Assembly: GCA_019414665.1 (NCBI GenBank)
Contig: DXLO01000011.1
Span: 10,300 to 74,299 of the forward strand
DNA from: Bacteroides sp.
GTDB lineage: Bacteria > Bacteroidota > Bacteroidia > Bacteroidales > Bacteroidaceae
Direction: 5' to 3'
DNA length: 64,000 bases
Shown: one piece after another, positions 1 to 9,374 of the stretch
Position numbering within the stretch: position 1 is the stretch's first letter
Layout of the letters: every line of letters starts with the position of its first letter
Notes under the pieces: generated by a model
Database searches by the model: none
The model's input: only the letters and a program-made list of their open reading frames with translations
What the model was told of the DNA's origin: nothing
Program-made: the position numbers and the translations under genes

Positions 1-208
1 AGTCATTCTGCTCTATAAAGTCGAATGTATAACGTTCGGGGCGGATAAAGATAAAGGCTACCGGACGGTTCCATAGAAATCCTGTACCTCCCCAGTTTGC
101 CGTCATGGTGTTGAATTTGTCTTTGGTACCGGCGGTTACCAACATCCATTCCTTGCTGATTGTCTCAAACAGATTGTCAGTCAGTTCGTTTACTTTTATT
201 TCTTTCAT
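1..208 (-). CDS. Flavin reductase-like (FMN-binding) protein, 5' part only
   Basis: The first 69 codons of a minus-strand gene that runs off the left edge; the ATG is at 206-208. The visible protein starts MKEIKVNELTDNLFETISK and continues with TMTANWGGTGFLWNRPVAFIF. This matches the N-terminus of the small flavin reductase/FMN-binding split-barrel family, where the T-x-NWG-x-G stretch lies near the flavin pocket. The family reduces or binds free flavin in the cytoplasm; the exact partner cannot be inferred. It is transcribed divergently from mutS, with a TAnnTTTG box at 232-239 facing it. Confidence 0.7.
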   Translation of the reverse strand, partial: MKEIKVNELTDNLFETISKEWMLVTAGTKDKFNTMTANWGGTGFLWNRPVAFIFIRPERYTFDFIEQND

Positions 209-231
209 TGTTTCCGTATTTTTAGCTAGTA

Positions 232-239
232 CAAAGATA
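232..239 (-). promoter_or_regulatory. -7 box of the flavin reductase-like gene
   Basis: On the minus strand this reads TATCTTTG, a perfect match to the Bacteroides TAnnTTTG -7 element, 24 nt upstream of the ATG. No clear -33 TTTG is visible. Confidence 0.55.
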
Positions 240-282
240 TAATTTTTTTCTTTTACTGTTTCAGATTAAATTTGCTAATTAT

Positions 283-290
283 TATCTTTG
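283..290 (+). promoter_or_regulatory. -7 box of mutS
   Basis: TATCTTTG, a perfect TAnnTTTG element. Transcription should start near 296, so the in-frame TTG at 288, which lies inside this box, cannot be the translation start. This supports GTG 327. Confidence 0.6.
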
Positions 291-326
291 CGAGAAATAT
301 TAATTAAAAAAAGAAAGGACGATACA

Positions 327-2939
327 GTGGCAAATGATGTAGTTTTAACCCCGATGATGAAGCAGTTTTTTGAGTTGAAGGCAAAGCATCCCGATGCGAT
401 TATGCTATTCAGGTGCGGGGATTTTTATGAAACTTATTCAGAAGACGCTATTGTTGCCTCAGAGATTTTGGGTATTACGCTGACCAAGCGGGCCAATGGA
501 CAGGCAAAGAGCGTAGAAATGGCCGGCTTTCCTTTCCATGCATTGGACACGTATTTGCCCAAGCTGGTACGTGCCGGCAAGCGGGTGGCCATTTGTGACC
601 AATTGGAAGATCCCAAGATGACCAAGAAACTGGTAAAGCGCGGTATCACCGAATTGGTGACTCCGGGTGTAGCCATCAATGACAATGTTCTTTCTTACAA
701 AGAAAATAATTTTCTGGCTGCCGTTCATTTTGGGAAAGCCAGTTGTGGTGTGGCCTTCCTTGATATCTCTACCGGTGAGTTCCTTACCGCAGAGGGGTCT
801 TTTGACTATATAGACAAGTTGTTAAATAATTTCGCCCCCAAAGAGGTGCTTTTCGAACGTGGTAAACGGGGAATGTTTGAAGGAAATTTCGGAAGCAAGT
901 TCTTTACTTTTGAGTTGGATGACTGGGTGTTTAATGAAAGTTCCTCACGCGAGAAGCTGTTGAAGCACTTTGAGACCAAGAACTTAAAAGGTTTCGGGGT
1001 GGAGCACCTTAAGAATGGTATTGTAGCTTCGGGCGCTATTTTGCAATACCTCAATATGACGCAGCATTATCAGATCGGCCATATAACTTCTCTTTCCCGT
1101 ATAGAGGAAGACCGTTATGTGCGGCTGGATAAATTCACGGTACGGAGCTTGGAACTCATAGGTAGCATGAATGAGGGCGGAACCAGTCTGCTGGATGTGA
1201 TCGACCGCACTATCAGCCCTATGGGAGCCCGTCTGCTAAAACGCTGGGTAGTCTTTCCGTTGAAAGATGAGAAGCCTGTCAATGAGCGTCTGGATGTAGT
1301 GGAATACTTCTTCCGCAAGCCGGATTTCAAAGAGTTCATAGAAGAGAAACTACATCTGATAGGAGATTTGGAACGTATTGTTTCGAAAGCTGCCGTAGGA
1401 CGAATCTCTCCACGCGAGGTGGTGCAACTTAAAGTAGCTTTGCAAGCCATCGAGCCGATTAAGAATGCCTGTTTGAATGCGGATAACGGGAGTCTCCGCC
1501 GTATTGGGGAACAACTGAATATATGTCTGTCTATCCGTGAAAAGATAGCGAAAGAGGTTAAGAATGATCCTCCTTTGCTGGTGAATAAAGGCGGTGTGAT
1601 AGCAGACGGGGTGAATGCGGAACTGGACGAACTGCGGCAGATAGCTTTTTCCGGCAAGGATTATCTGCTCAAAGTACAGCAACGTGAAAGTGAGCTGACC
1701 GGCATTCCCAGCTTGAAAATTGCTTATAACAATGTGTTCGGTTACTATATTGAGGTGCGTAACACGCATAAGGACAAGGTACCTGCCGACTGGATCCGTA
1801 AACAGACGCTGGTGAATGCGGAACGCTATATTACTCAGGAACTGAAAGAATACGAAGAAAAGATCTTGGGGGCCGAAGATAAGATTTTAGTGCTTGAAAC
1901 AAAGCTCTATAATGAATTGGTGATCGCTTTGGCAGAGTTTATTCCAGCCATTCAGATTAATGCCAGTCAGATTGCCCGATTGGATTGTCTGCTGGCTTTT
2001 GCCAATGTGGCGAAAGAGAACAATTATATCCGTCCTGTTGTGGAGGACAGTGAGGTGATTGACATCAGGCAAGGCCGTCATCCTGTCATCGAGAAGCAGC
2101 TTCCGGTAGGGGAGAAGTATATTGCCAATGATGTCTTTCTGGACTCGGAAACCCAGCAAATCATTATCATTACCGGTCCCAATATGGCGGGTAAGTCGGC
2201 TTTGCTACGCCAGACTGCGCTGATTACCTTGTTGGCGCAGATGGGTAGTTTTGTTCCTGCCGAAAGTGCGCGGATCGGTATGGTGGATAAAATATTCACC
2301 CGTGTGGGAGCCAGCGATAACATTTCTGTGGGCGAATCTACCTTTATGGTTGAAATGAATGAGGCGGCAAATATTTTGAACAACCTCTCTAGCCGTAGTT
2401 TGGTGCTGTTTGATGAGTTGGGACGGGGAACCTCCACTTATGATGGTATTTCCATTGCTTGGGCTATTGTGGAGCATATTCACGAGCATCCTAAAGCCAA
2501 GGCACGTACGCTGTTTGCCACTCATTATCATGAGTTGAACGAGATGGAGAAATCTTTCAAGCGCATCAAGAATTACAATGTATCTGTGAAGGAGATAGAT
2601 AATAAAGTGATTTTTCTGCGCAAACTGGAACGTGGCGGCAGCGAACATTCTTTCGGTATTCATGTGGCAAAGATGGCAGGTATGCCGAAAAGCATCGTGA
2701 AGCGTGCCAATGATATTCTGCATCAACTGGAAACGGACAACCGCCAGCAGGGCATTGCCAAGCCTACGGCTGAGATAGCGTCCGGCCGGAGCGGAATGCA
2801 GCTCAGCTTCTTCCAGTTGGATGATCCGGTATTGAGTCAGATACGGGATGAGATTCTGAATTTGGATGTCAATAATCTGACCCCTCTTGAAGCATTGAAT
2901 AAACTGAATGATATCAAGAAGATAGTAAAAGGCAAATAA
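327..2939 (+). CDS. mutS: DNA mismatch repair protein MutS
   Basis: Recognises mismatched bases and, after ATP-driven clamp formation, recruits MutL. The 870-residue protein has the usual order: mismatch-binding domain with the GDFYE motif near residue 35, connector, core/lever and clamp, then the ABC ATPase with Walker A GPNMAGKS at 617-624 and Walker B LVLFDELGRGTSTYDG. A QLSFF peptide at 825-829 matches the sliding-clamp-binding consensus expected in the MutS C-terminus. The start is GTG at 327 (MANDVVLTPMMKQF), preceded by AAAGGAC; the longer TTG-started frame begins inside the promoter. A GH20 gene follows 49 nt downstream. Confidence 0.97.
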   Translation: MANDVVLTPMMKQFFELKAKHPDAIMLFRCGDFYETYSEDAIVASEILGITLTKRANGQAKSVEMAGFPFHALDTYLPKLVRAGKRVAICDQLEDPKMTKKLVKRGITELVTPGVAINDNVLSYKENNFLAAVHFGKASCGVAFLDISTGEFLTAEGSFDYIDKLLNNFAPKEVLFERGKRGMFEGNFGSKFFTFELDDWVFNESSSREKLLKHFETKNLKGFGVEHLKNGIVASGAILQYLNMTQHYQIGHITSLSRIEEDRYVRLDKFTVRSLELIGSMNEGGTSLLDVIDRTISPMGARLLKRWVVFPLKDEKPVNERLDVVEYFFRKPDFKEFIEEKLHLIGDLERIVSKAAVGRISPREVVQLKVALQAIEPIKNACLNADNGSLRRIGEQLNICLSIREKIAKEVKNDPPLLVNKGGVIADGVNAELDELRQIAFSGKDYLLKVQQRESELTGIPSLKIAYNNVFGYYIEVRNTHKDKVPADWIRKQTLVNAERYITQELKEYEEKILGAEDKILVLETKLYNELVIALAEFIPAIQINASQIARLDCLLAFANVAKENNYIRPVVEDSEVIDIRQGRHPVIEKQLPVGEKYIANDVFLDSETQQIIIITGPNMAGKSALLRQTALITLLAQMGSFVPAESARIGMVDKIFTRVGASDNISVGESTFMVEMNEAANILNNLSSRSLVLFDELGRGTSTYDGISIAWAIVEHIHEHPKAKARTLFATHYHELNEMEKSFKRIKNYNVSVKEIDNKVIFLRKLERGGSEHSFGIHVAKMAGMPKSIVKRANDILHQLETDNRQQGIAKPTAEIASGRSGMQLSFFQLDDPVLSQIRDEILNLDVNNLTPLEALNKLNDIKKIVKGK

Positions 2940-2988
2940 ATGCCTTCATTTTTCATTAACCGTTAATTACTAACCATTAATCATTATC

Positions 2989-4968
2989 ATGAAACACTTA
3001 CTAACCTTATGGATGTTGGCCTTGTGTCTGTGTGTTTCGGCCAAGGAAACATGTCCGAAAGTAATTCCCGCCCTGCAAGAGTGGAAGGGGGGAAGTGGAA
3101 AACTCGTATTGCCTGCTGAAGGCAGTATTGTTGTAGCTCCTGCCGATGAGGCGGCACTGAAAAGTGTGGCGACTGTGCTGGCACAGGACTTGAAAGATCT
3201 GTTGGATTGGAACTACACCATTAGGACCGGGAAACCGGGAAAGAATGATATTTATCTTTCATTGATGAAACCCGACAAACAATTGGGAAAGGAAGGGTAT
3301 GTGCTGACTGCCGGACGCTATGCCGGTATTGAAGCACCGGCTCGTCAGGGAGTCTTTTGGGGAACCCGGAGTTTGTTGCAGATTCTTTATAATGAAAAAG
3401 GAGAGTTGCCCAAAGGAGTTGCCCGTGACTGGCCGCAATATCCCAGTCGTGGCTTCATGCTGGATGTGGGCCGTAAGTTCTTCACAATGGATTTCCTGCG
3501 GCAATATGTCAAAATACTATCGTTCTATAAACTGAATGAATTCCAGATTCATCTCAATGACAATGGTTTTGTACAGTTCTTTGATAACGACTGGAACAAG
3601 ACCTATGCTGCTTTCCGCCTGGAGAGTGAGCGTTTTCCGGGGCTGACCGCCAAGGATGGTTCTTATACCAAGAAAGAATTCACCGACCTGCAACGTCTGG
3701 GCATGGAATATGGTGTGAATGTGATTCCGGAGATTGATATTCCGGCTCATTCATTGGCCTTTACACATTATAAACCCGAGATAGGCAGTGATAAATATGG
3801 AATGGATCATTTGGATTTGTACAAGGAGGAAACCTATCGTTTTGTAGATTCTTTGCTGGATGAGTATCTTTCTGGTGAGAAACCGGTTTTCATAGGTCCC
3901 GACGTACATATCGGTACAGACGAGTACAATGCCAAGGAAGCTGAGAAATTCCGCTATTTTACAGACCGGTATCTGAAGTATGTAGAGAAATACGGGAAGA
4001 ATGTCCGTATGTGGGGAGCACTGCGCTGGTTGAAAGGAAACACTCCGGTGAAAGCGGATAATGTAACTATTAATGCCTGGTCATACGATTGGATTGATCC
4101 TAATGCTTCTTTGAAAGACGGATATAAGATTATCAATACGTGTGATGCTTATCTTTATATTGTTCCGGCTGCCGGATATTATCGTGATTTCCTGGACACG
4201 AAATGGCTGTATGAGCAATGGCGTGTGGGTAAAGTGAATCCTAAGGAAGAGTTGCCTGAAGGAACTCCGGGACTGTTGGGAGGTATGTTTGCCGTATGGA
4301 ATGACCATTGTGGTAACGGTGTGTCACAACAGGATGTGCATTTCCGTACATTCCCGGCCGCTCAGGTACTGGCCGAGAAGATGTGGAGAGGGAAGAATGA
4401 AATGGTTTCTTACGAGGAATTTGAGGAATTGTGCAAACAGATGCCTGAAGCTCCCGGTGTCAACCTGCTGGGGCGTGTGCAGGGTGAGGTAGTCCTTCCG
4501 GGGCAGAATGAAGAACTGTCTTTGAACGGTACGGACAGCATTGCCACTATGTTGCCGGAGGTAGGCTATCCATACGTGGTAGAATTTGAAATAAATCCGG
4601 ACAAAGACCAAAATATCAACGGTATTTTGTTTAAAGGTCCTCATTCCACCGTATATGCCAATTGGGAAAATAAGGGAAAATTGGCTTTCAGCCGTGACGG
4701 CTATACGTTTGTATTCCACGCTGCCACACTGCCTGCCGGAGCATGGACGAAGGTACGCATAGAGGGAGACCACAAAGGTACTACTCTTTACATAAACGGT
4801 GAGAAAGCGGAACGTTTGGAAGGACGTGTCAAGCAGTTTTACAACTATACTCATAAACGCAAGGACAAGATGTATATGCAGGAAACTTTGGTGTTTCCCA
4901 TGCGGCAGATTGGGGATGTGCAGAATGGGTTCAGAGGGAAGTTGCGGAATATAAATTGCACGCAATAA
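2989..4968 (+). CDS. Secreted beta-N-acetylhexosaminidase, GH20
   Basis: Retaining exo-hexosaminidase that should remove terminal GlcNAc/GalNAc from host glycans or related substrates in the periplasm or at the cell surface. A cleavable signal peptide (about residues 1-18) is followed by a GH20b-like domain (to about 145), the TIM-barrel beginning near FMLDVGRKFF, and the catalytic Asp-Glu pair in HIGTDEYN (D311, E312) used in substrate-assisted catalysis. From about residue 500 the sequence is a beta-rich LamG/concanavalin-like domain. The family is firm; the substrate is inferred. It lies 49 nt after mutS without its own clear promoter, so readthrough is possible. Confidence 0.9.
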   Translation: MKHLLTLWMLALCLCVSAKETCPKVIPALQEWKGGSGKLVLPAEGSIVVAPADEAALKSVATVLAQDLKDLLDWNYTIRTGKPGKNDIYLSLMKPDKQLGKEGYVLTAGRYAGIEAPARQGVFWGTRSLLQILYNEKGELPKGVARDWPQYPSRGFMLDVGRKFFTMDFLRQYVKILSFYKLNEFQIHLNDNGFVQFFDNDWNKTYAAFRLESERFPGLTAKDGSYTKKEFTDLQRLGMEYGVNVIPEIDIPAHSLAFTHYKPEIGSDKYGMDHLDLYKEETYRFVDSLLDEYLSGEKPVFIGPDVHIGTDEYNAKEAEKFRYFTDRYLKYVEKYGKNVRMWGALRWLKGNTPVKADNVTINAWSYDWIDPNASLKDGYKIINTCDAYLYIVPAAGYYRDFLDTKWLYEQWRVGKVNPKEELPEGTPGLLGGMFAVWNDHCGNGVSQQDVHFRTFPAAQVLAEKMWRGKNEMVSYEEFEELCKQMPEAPGVNLLGRVQGEVVLPGQNEELSLNGTDSIATMLPEVGYPYVVEFEINPDKDQNINGILFKGPHSTVYANWENKGKLAFSRDGYTFVFHAATLPAGAWTKVRIEGDHKGTTLYINGEKAERLEGRVKQFYNYTHKRKDKMYMQETLVFPMRQIGDVQNGFRGKLRNINCTQ

Positions 4969-4992
4969 AAGATATTTCTTTCTCTTACTGTG

Positions 4993-5019
4993 TAGGGGCA
5001 GGTTTTAGACCTGTCCCTA
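4993..5019. terminator. Hairpin downstream of the GH20 gene
   Basis: Ten-bp stem TAGGGGCAGG / CCTGTCCCTA (one G-T pair) with a 7-nt TTTTAGA loop, 24 nt after the GH20 stop. There is no long T-run, so it may be a terminator or a dispersed intergenic hairpin. Confidence 0.4.
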
Positions 5020-5174
5020 TGCCCAATAGGAGTGAAATTTCTCCGAATGTTATCTTTAATAGTGTTATATTGTTTATTATCAAAGTTTTATATGCGGTAA
5101 ATGTTATCTGTTTTATTTTCATGAAAAGGGCTTTATACCTTACTTTGCATTATTAAACTTAAGCAACAAACCCG

Positions 5175-5762
5175 ATGAAAATAAAACAAATTCTACTTTG
5201 CATGCTTTTAGCCTGCTTTATTCTTCCCGCTTCCGCACAGAATAGCTGGGGTATTGTAGGAGGCGGACTTTTTTCTAAATCTCTGTCCAGGGATGCACGC
5301 TTCAGCCTGGGCGGTTATGCCGGAGGAATGTATGACGTTCATGTTAAAAACTCATGGTATGTACAACCACAATTATTATTTACTTATGAAGAATTCAGAT
5401 CCAAGACAAGACTTGGTACCGATTCTTTTTTTAGTAAATTCAATTTGGAGCTTCCTATCCTTGCTTCTTATAATGTTGCTTTGAATAACAAATGGAATTT
5501 GCGCATCAATGCGGGACCGTATCTGTCCTATGCTATGTTTGGCAGGGATAAATCCATTGATTACGCCTATGGCAACGGAATGCATTCTAGTTTGGGCTGG
5601 TGGCATCAGGATTTTCCAGATCATTTTACTTACGGCGGAAGGGCCGGGGTTTCATTGGAATCCGAGCATTTCATTTACACTATCGATGGTAAGTGTTCTC
5701 TTCGTAAGAGACCTTTCGGGCGGAGTGTCAGTTTATCGGCCGGTGTAGGATATAAGTTCTGA
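5175..5762 (+). CDS. Outer-membrane beta-barrel protein (PorT-like family)
   Basis: A 195-residue protein with a signal peptide ending at ASAQ and a C-terminal beta-signal (SLSAGVGYKF, terminal Phe), typical of small outer-membrane barrels. Alternating aromatic/polar strands such as SWYVQPQLLFTYEEF run through it. No catalytic motif is visible and the function is unknown. It lies 42 nt upstream of the ATG of the first TPR regulator. A second barrel of the same type (9928-10626) lies downstream of the paralogous regulator, so barrel and sensor may form a functional pair (inference). Confidence 0.7.
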   Translation: MKIKQILLCMLLACFILPASAQNSWGIVGGGLFSKSLSRDARFSLGGYAGGMYDVHVKNSWYVQPQLLFTYEEFRSKTRLGTDSFFSKFNLELPILASYNVALNNKWNLRINAGPYLSYAMFGRDKSIDYAYGNGMHSSLGWWHQDFPDHFTYGGRAGVSLESEHFIYTIDGKCSLRKRPFGRSVSLSAGVGYKF

Positions 5763-5770
5763 GTTTTCTG

Positions 5771-5778
5771 TATCTTTG
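5771..5778 (+). promoter_or_regulatory. -7 box of the first TPR regulator
   Basis: TATCTTTG, perfect TAnnTTTG, 26 nt before the ATG at 5805. The transcript would start near 5784 and include that ATG. Confidence 0.5.
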
Positions 5779-5832
5779 TCACCGGAGAATAAAAATAGAG
5801 TTGCATGTATGTTTATATAAAACAGTTGGGTA

Positions 5833-7494
5833 TTGTTTGCCTTCTATGTTGGCTTGGTTTGCCTTCTATGTTGGCTTGGTCTTTCCTGTACTTTGCAGCG
5901 CACGGAACATCCTGCTTTGCGGCAAGCCGGATACTTGATGGAAGAACATTCCGACAGTGCGTTTTCATTATTGAAATCCATCTCTTCCCTAACCGGTATG
6001 AGCCCGGAAGACAAGGCCGGTTACGCTTTGCTGCTGGCTGAGGCTGCGGATAAAAATGGTTATTCACTGCTTCCTTGTGACTCATTATTGAATTTTGCTC
6101 TCCATGTATATCATGAAGAAGCCAAAGAACATGCCATAGCTCTTCTGTATAAGGGTAAAGTGCAACAGGAAATGGAAAACTATGCCGATGCCCTGAAAAG
6201 TTACCGTATGGCGCTTGAAATTCTTTCCGCCTATCCATGCGAATTCTATTGGAAAGGGTTTGTATATAATATGTTGGGTGGGCTGTATGGCAAACAGAAC
6301 TTGTACGCACAGGCCAAAGATATGTATGTCAAGGCTTGTTATAATGATTCGCTGGCACGGCATAACCGTCATTTCATCAGTTCACTCAGCAACCTGGGGG
6401 TAGCTTACATCGGGTATGGAAATATAGACTCCGCTTTTATCTGTCAGCAACGCGCTTTGCAGCTTTCTCTTTCTACTGATAGTTTCCTTTTGCATTCTCT
6501 TTATGGAAATATAGGGGATTTATGCGGACGTACAGGACGGAACAGTATAGCTATTATTTGTCTGAAAAGGGCATACGATGCCTGTCGTCTTAGAGAAGAC
6601 AGCTTGCAGTGTCTTTGGAATCTAGGGGAATTTTATTATAATAACGGGCAGCTTGATTCGGCTCTTTATTATTTGAACCGAAGCAAGGAAGCTGTCGATA
6701 TTCATATCCGGTATCTCTCTTTCTTTGACTTGTATGCCATAGCCAAGCAGCAGGGAAATGTGGAGAAAGCTTTGGAATATCTGGAAATCAGCACCCAGTT
6801 GGAAGATTCTATCTATTCCACCAATGTGGCTACGGAACTGGAGAAGAAGACCTATCGTTGGAATGCCGACGCGCAAGTAAGGAAAGAACAGTTCAAGGCT
6901 AAACGGAGGATATACACCATTGCGATGATAGCTGTGGTGTTGCTGCTGGTCATTGTGATTATTTATCAACAGATACTGAAGAACAAGAAGATACAGCAAT
7001 CCAATTATAAATATCTGTTGCAGAAGCTGAAACAGAACCTGATGGATATGCAGCAGAATATTGCTCAACATGAAGAGGTGATAGCCGAATTGAAACAGAA
7101 ACAAGAAAGCCGTGTCGAGGAAATAGAAGAGAAGGAACGGGCTATAGAGGCCATGAAGATGGAGAAGGAGAAATTGCGCAACTGGTTGTTCCGGCAAAGT
7201 GCCCTCTATACGAAAATAGACAAACTGGCCAACCAGCAAAAGCATCACAAAGAGCGTATTGCAGTGCTCACCAATGCTGAGCAACGCCAACTCAGAGTGA
7301 TTATAGGACAGATTTATGCTGATTACATAGAGCAACTGCATACCCGGTATCCCAAGTTGAACGAAGATGATGTCCTTTTGCTATGTCTGCAATTGGCGGA
7401 TTTATCTCCTTTTGCCATCGCTTTATGCTTTGGTAATAATGATGCACAGATTGTAGCGCAACGCAAATATCGTATGAAAAGTAAGATGGAATAA
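5833..7494 (+). CDS. TPR / transmembrane / HTH sensor-regulator, signal peptide disrupted by a 22-bp duplication
   Basis: Probable one-component membrane regulator. TPR-like helices fill about residues 30-340, a single membrane segment (IYTIAMIAVVLLLVIVIIY) follows near 360-381, then a cytoplasmic coiled coil rich in K/E/Q to about 460, and a C-terminal helix-turn-helix-like segment (LNEDDVLLLCLQLADLSPFAI). It is paralogous over its length to the protein at 7603-9258. The coordinates give the open frame from a TTG. The natural start appears to be ATG 5805, but a perfect 22-bp tandem duplication (5835-5878) shifts that frame into a stop near 6041. With one repeat copy the ATG frame would read MYVYIKQLGIVCLLCWLGLSC and join this ORF as a lipoprotein. 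As assembled the gene is probably OFF or weakly translated from TTG 5833. Confidence 0.75.
   Translation: MFAFYVGLVCLLCWLGLSCTLQRTEHPALRQAGYLMEEHSDSAFSLLKSISSLTGMSPEDKAGYALLLAEAADKNGYSLLPCDSLLNFALHVYHEEAKEHAIALLYKGKVQQEMENYADALKSYRMALEILSAYPCEFYWKGFVYNMLGGLYGKQNLYAQAKDMYVKACYNDSLARHNRHFISSLSNLGVAYIGYGNIDSAFICQQRALQLSLSTDSFLLHSLYGNIGDLCGRTGRNSIAIICLKRAYDACRLREDSLQCLWNLGEFYYNNGQLDSALYYLNRSKEAVDIHIRYLSFFDLYAIAKQQGNVEKALEYLEISTQLEDSIYSTNVATELEKKTYRWNADAQVRKEQFKAKRRIYTIAMIAVVLLLVIVIIYQQILKNKKIQQSNYKYLLQKLKQNLMDMQQNIAQHEEVIAELKQKQESRVEEIEEKERAIEAMKMEKEKLRNWLFRQSALYTKIDKLANQQKHHKERIAVLTNAEQRQLRVIIGQIYADYIEQLHTRYPKLNEDDVLLLCLQLADLSPFAIALCFGNNDAQIVAQRKYRMKSKME
5835..5878 (+). repeat. Perfect 22-bp tandem duplication in a signal-peptide region
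   Basis: Two identical 22-nt units, 5835-5856 and 5857-5878, each starting GTTTGCCTTC and ending GGCTTG. The length is not a multiple of three, so copy number decides whether ATG 5805 is in frame with the TPR regulator. Confidence 0.95.
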
Positions 7495-7565
7495 CTGTGT
7501 GTTACAGAATTTGCATAATGTTTTTTTAATAGATGTTTGTATATCAGGTTATAAAGGCATTTTGC

Positions 7566-7573
7566 TATCTTTG
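7566..7573 (+). promoter_or_regulatory. -7 box of the second TPR regulator
   Basis: TATCTTTG, perfect TAnnTTTG, 29 nt before the ATG at 7603. It excludes the GTG at 7573 as a start because that codon overlaps the box. Confidence 0.5.
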
Positions 7574-7602
7574 TGCGTAGAAAGCTAAAAGACAAAATCA
7601 CT

Positions 7603-9258
7603 ATGCGTTCATTTATTATATATTTAAATTTCGTCAGTTTGCTGGCTGTCTGTTTGTTTGCCTGTAACCACCATTCTTCCAATCCGATGTTACAGCAAGT
7701 AGATTCTTTGTTGGAAATGAAGCCGGACAGTGCATTGACTATTTTAAAAAATATATCTGTTTTAGAGGATTTGCCGGAAGTAGACAAGGCATACTATGCT
7801 TTGTTGCTGGCTGAGGCTACGGACAAGAACAAACTACCCTTATTGCCTTGCGATTCCTTATTGAATTTCGCCTTGGATTATTATGGAGATGATGATAGGG
7901 AGAAGGCTGTGGCATTGATGTATAAGGGAAGGCTGCTGGCAGAGATGGATGATGAAAAGGCAGCGATAGAGATGAATTTGAAGGCATTGGAAATATTGCA
8001 GGATTATCCGGTAGATACAAAATATAGAAGATTAATTTATAGTGCGCTGGGATTGTGGTATGGGAATTGTGAATTGAATGACAAGGCATTGGAGGTGTTG
8101 CACCAATCTCTTCATTATTCTTTTGATGCTAAAGATACTGCCATTGCTTATATTAATATAGGATATATTTATGGCATGAGAAATATGCAGGATTCTGCCA
8201 TAACCTATCAGCGCAAAGCTGTGAAGTATGCCATGCGTTCTAAAGATAGAAGCATGATACTTACTTCTTGGCATAATTTGAGCATTTGTTATAGACACTT
8301 TGAAAATGTCGATTCGGCTGTTGTTTATGCGCATAAGGTTTTACAGCATTTATCTTATGGGAATGGAAAAGCAGATGCTTATTATAATATGGGGGATTTA
8401 TATGTTGATTTGGAACAATATGATTCAGCACGCCATTATTTAGAAAAGAGTTTGTTTCTTTCTCCATCTCGCTCTATACCCTACTGGTCACTTGCCGTAA
8501 TGGAGGCTGAACTAGGAAATTTTAAGTCTGCCTATCACTATCTGGATACGTTTGTTATGGTTCAGGACTCATTAGATAACAGTGAGCTATTGACGGAAGT
8601 GCAACATTTAGTCTATAAACATCAGACGGAATTAAGAGTAAAGGATGAACAGATAAAATCCAAAAGGATTATAAGATGGATTGTCTTTGTATCCGTTATT
8701 ATTTGCTTTGTCGTTGCTTTGATTTACCAACGTTGGATAAATAAGAAAAATAACCAGCAGGCACTCTATCGGCAGTCATTGCAATATGCCCATGAGAAGC
8801 AGGATATGATGCAACAACGTATAGAGGAAAATGAATTAACTCTTGCACTGTTGCAAGACAGAGAGAACCAAAATCTTGATGAAATCGATAAAAAAGAACG
8901 ATTGATTGCTCAGTTGAAGCAAGAAAAGCTGGAACTTCGCACATGGACGTTTTGGCAGACTCCTATATATAAAAAAGTGATGTCCTTATCCGAACAAAAG
9001 GAAGTGGATAAAAAGGCACGAAAAGTAATGACAGATGTAGAACGTGAAAAACTAAAGAAAACAGTATTTGAGATCTATGCTGATTATATTTCTCCTTTGC
9101 AAGCACAATACTCCCAACTGACGGAGGATGACTTGTTGGTCCTTTGCCTGCAAGAAGCGGGTATTTCTCCGTTGGCCATTTCTTTATGTTTCGGACATAC
9201 GGATACGGTAGCCCTCAATCAAAGGAAATCGCGTCTAAAAAAGAAAATGTCAGAGTGA
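7603..9258 (+). CDS. TPR lipoprotein with transmembrane segment and C-terminal HTH (paralogue)
   Basis: Probable transmembrane one-component regulator of 551 residues. The N-terminus is an SpII signal (lipobox LFAC, Cys21). TPR-like helical repeats follow, then a membrane segment near 356-377 (WIVFVSVIICFVVALIY), a coiled coil, and a C-terminal HTH-like region (LTEDDLLVLCLQEAGISPLAI). Landmarks shared with the upstream paralogue include YALLLAEA-DKN, LPCDSLLNFAL and SPxAIxLCFG, so the two arose by tandem duplication. It precedes a small secreted protein and an outer-membrane barrel, each with its own promoter; these may be its targets (inference). ATG 7603 is preferred over the upstream in-frame GTG. 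Confidence 0.8.
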   Translation: MRSFIIYLNFVSLLAVCLFACNHHSSNPMLQQVDSLLEMKPDSALTILKNISVLEDLPEVDKAYYALLLAEATDKNKLPLLPCDSLLNFALDYYGDDDREKAVALMYKGRLLAEMDDEKAAIEMNLKALEILQDYPVDTKYRRLIYSALGLWYGNCELNDKALEVLHQSLHYSFDAKDTAIAYINIGYIYGMRNMQDSAITYQRKAVKYAMRSKDRSMILTSWHNLSICYRHFENVDSAVVYAHKVLQHLSYGNGKADAYYNMGDLYVDLEQYDSARHYLEKSLFLSPSRSIPYWSLAVMEAELGNFKSAYHYLDTFVMVQDSLDNSELLTEVQHLVYKHQTELRVKDEQIKSKRIIRWIVFVSVIICFVVALIYQRWINKKNNQQALYRQSLQYAHEKQDMMQQRIEENELTLALLQDRENQNLDEIDKKERLIAQLKQEKLELRTWTFWQTPIYKKVMSLSEQKEVDKKARKVMTDVEREKLKKTVFEIYADYISPLQAQYSQLTEDDLLVLCLQEAGISPLAISLCFGHTDTVALNQRKSRLKKKMSE

Positions 9259-9282
9259 TAAACTGAAATATATTGTTTATCA
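9256..9282 (+). terminator. Inverted repeat overlapping the stop codon
   Basis: TGATAAAC (9256-9263, including the TGA stop) pairs perfectly with GTTTATCA (9275-9282), followed by GTGTTTTAT. Weak, AT-rich terminator candidate. Confidence 0.4.
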
Positions 9283-9315
9283 GTGTTTTATAGAAATATT
9301 ATGTCACAGCAAATA

Positions 9316-9347
9316 GTTGTACGTTCTTTCCTTTCCCTCTAACTTTG
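9316..9347 (+). promoter_or_regulatory. Promoter of the small secreted protein
   Basis: GTTG (9316-9319), 20-nt spacer, TAACTTTG (9340-9347). One mismatch in the -33 box and a perfect -7 box, 27 nt before ATG 9375. Confidence 0.6.
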
Positions 9348-9374
9348 CGGCATCATTTTTAAACAAAAAGAAGT

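Noticed and set aside
288..326. Upstream extension of mutS from TTG 288
   Set aside because: The TTG lies inside the -7 promoter box, so it should not be in the mRNA; GTG 327 gives the family N-terminus.
4956..5156. Open frame of 66 codons after the GH20 gene
   Set aside because: Overlaps the GH20 stop and crosses a hairpin; composition not protein-like.
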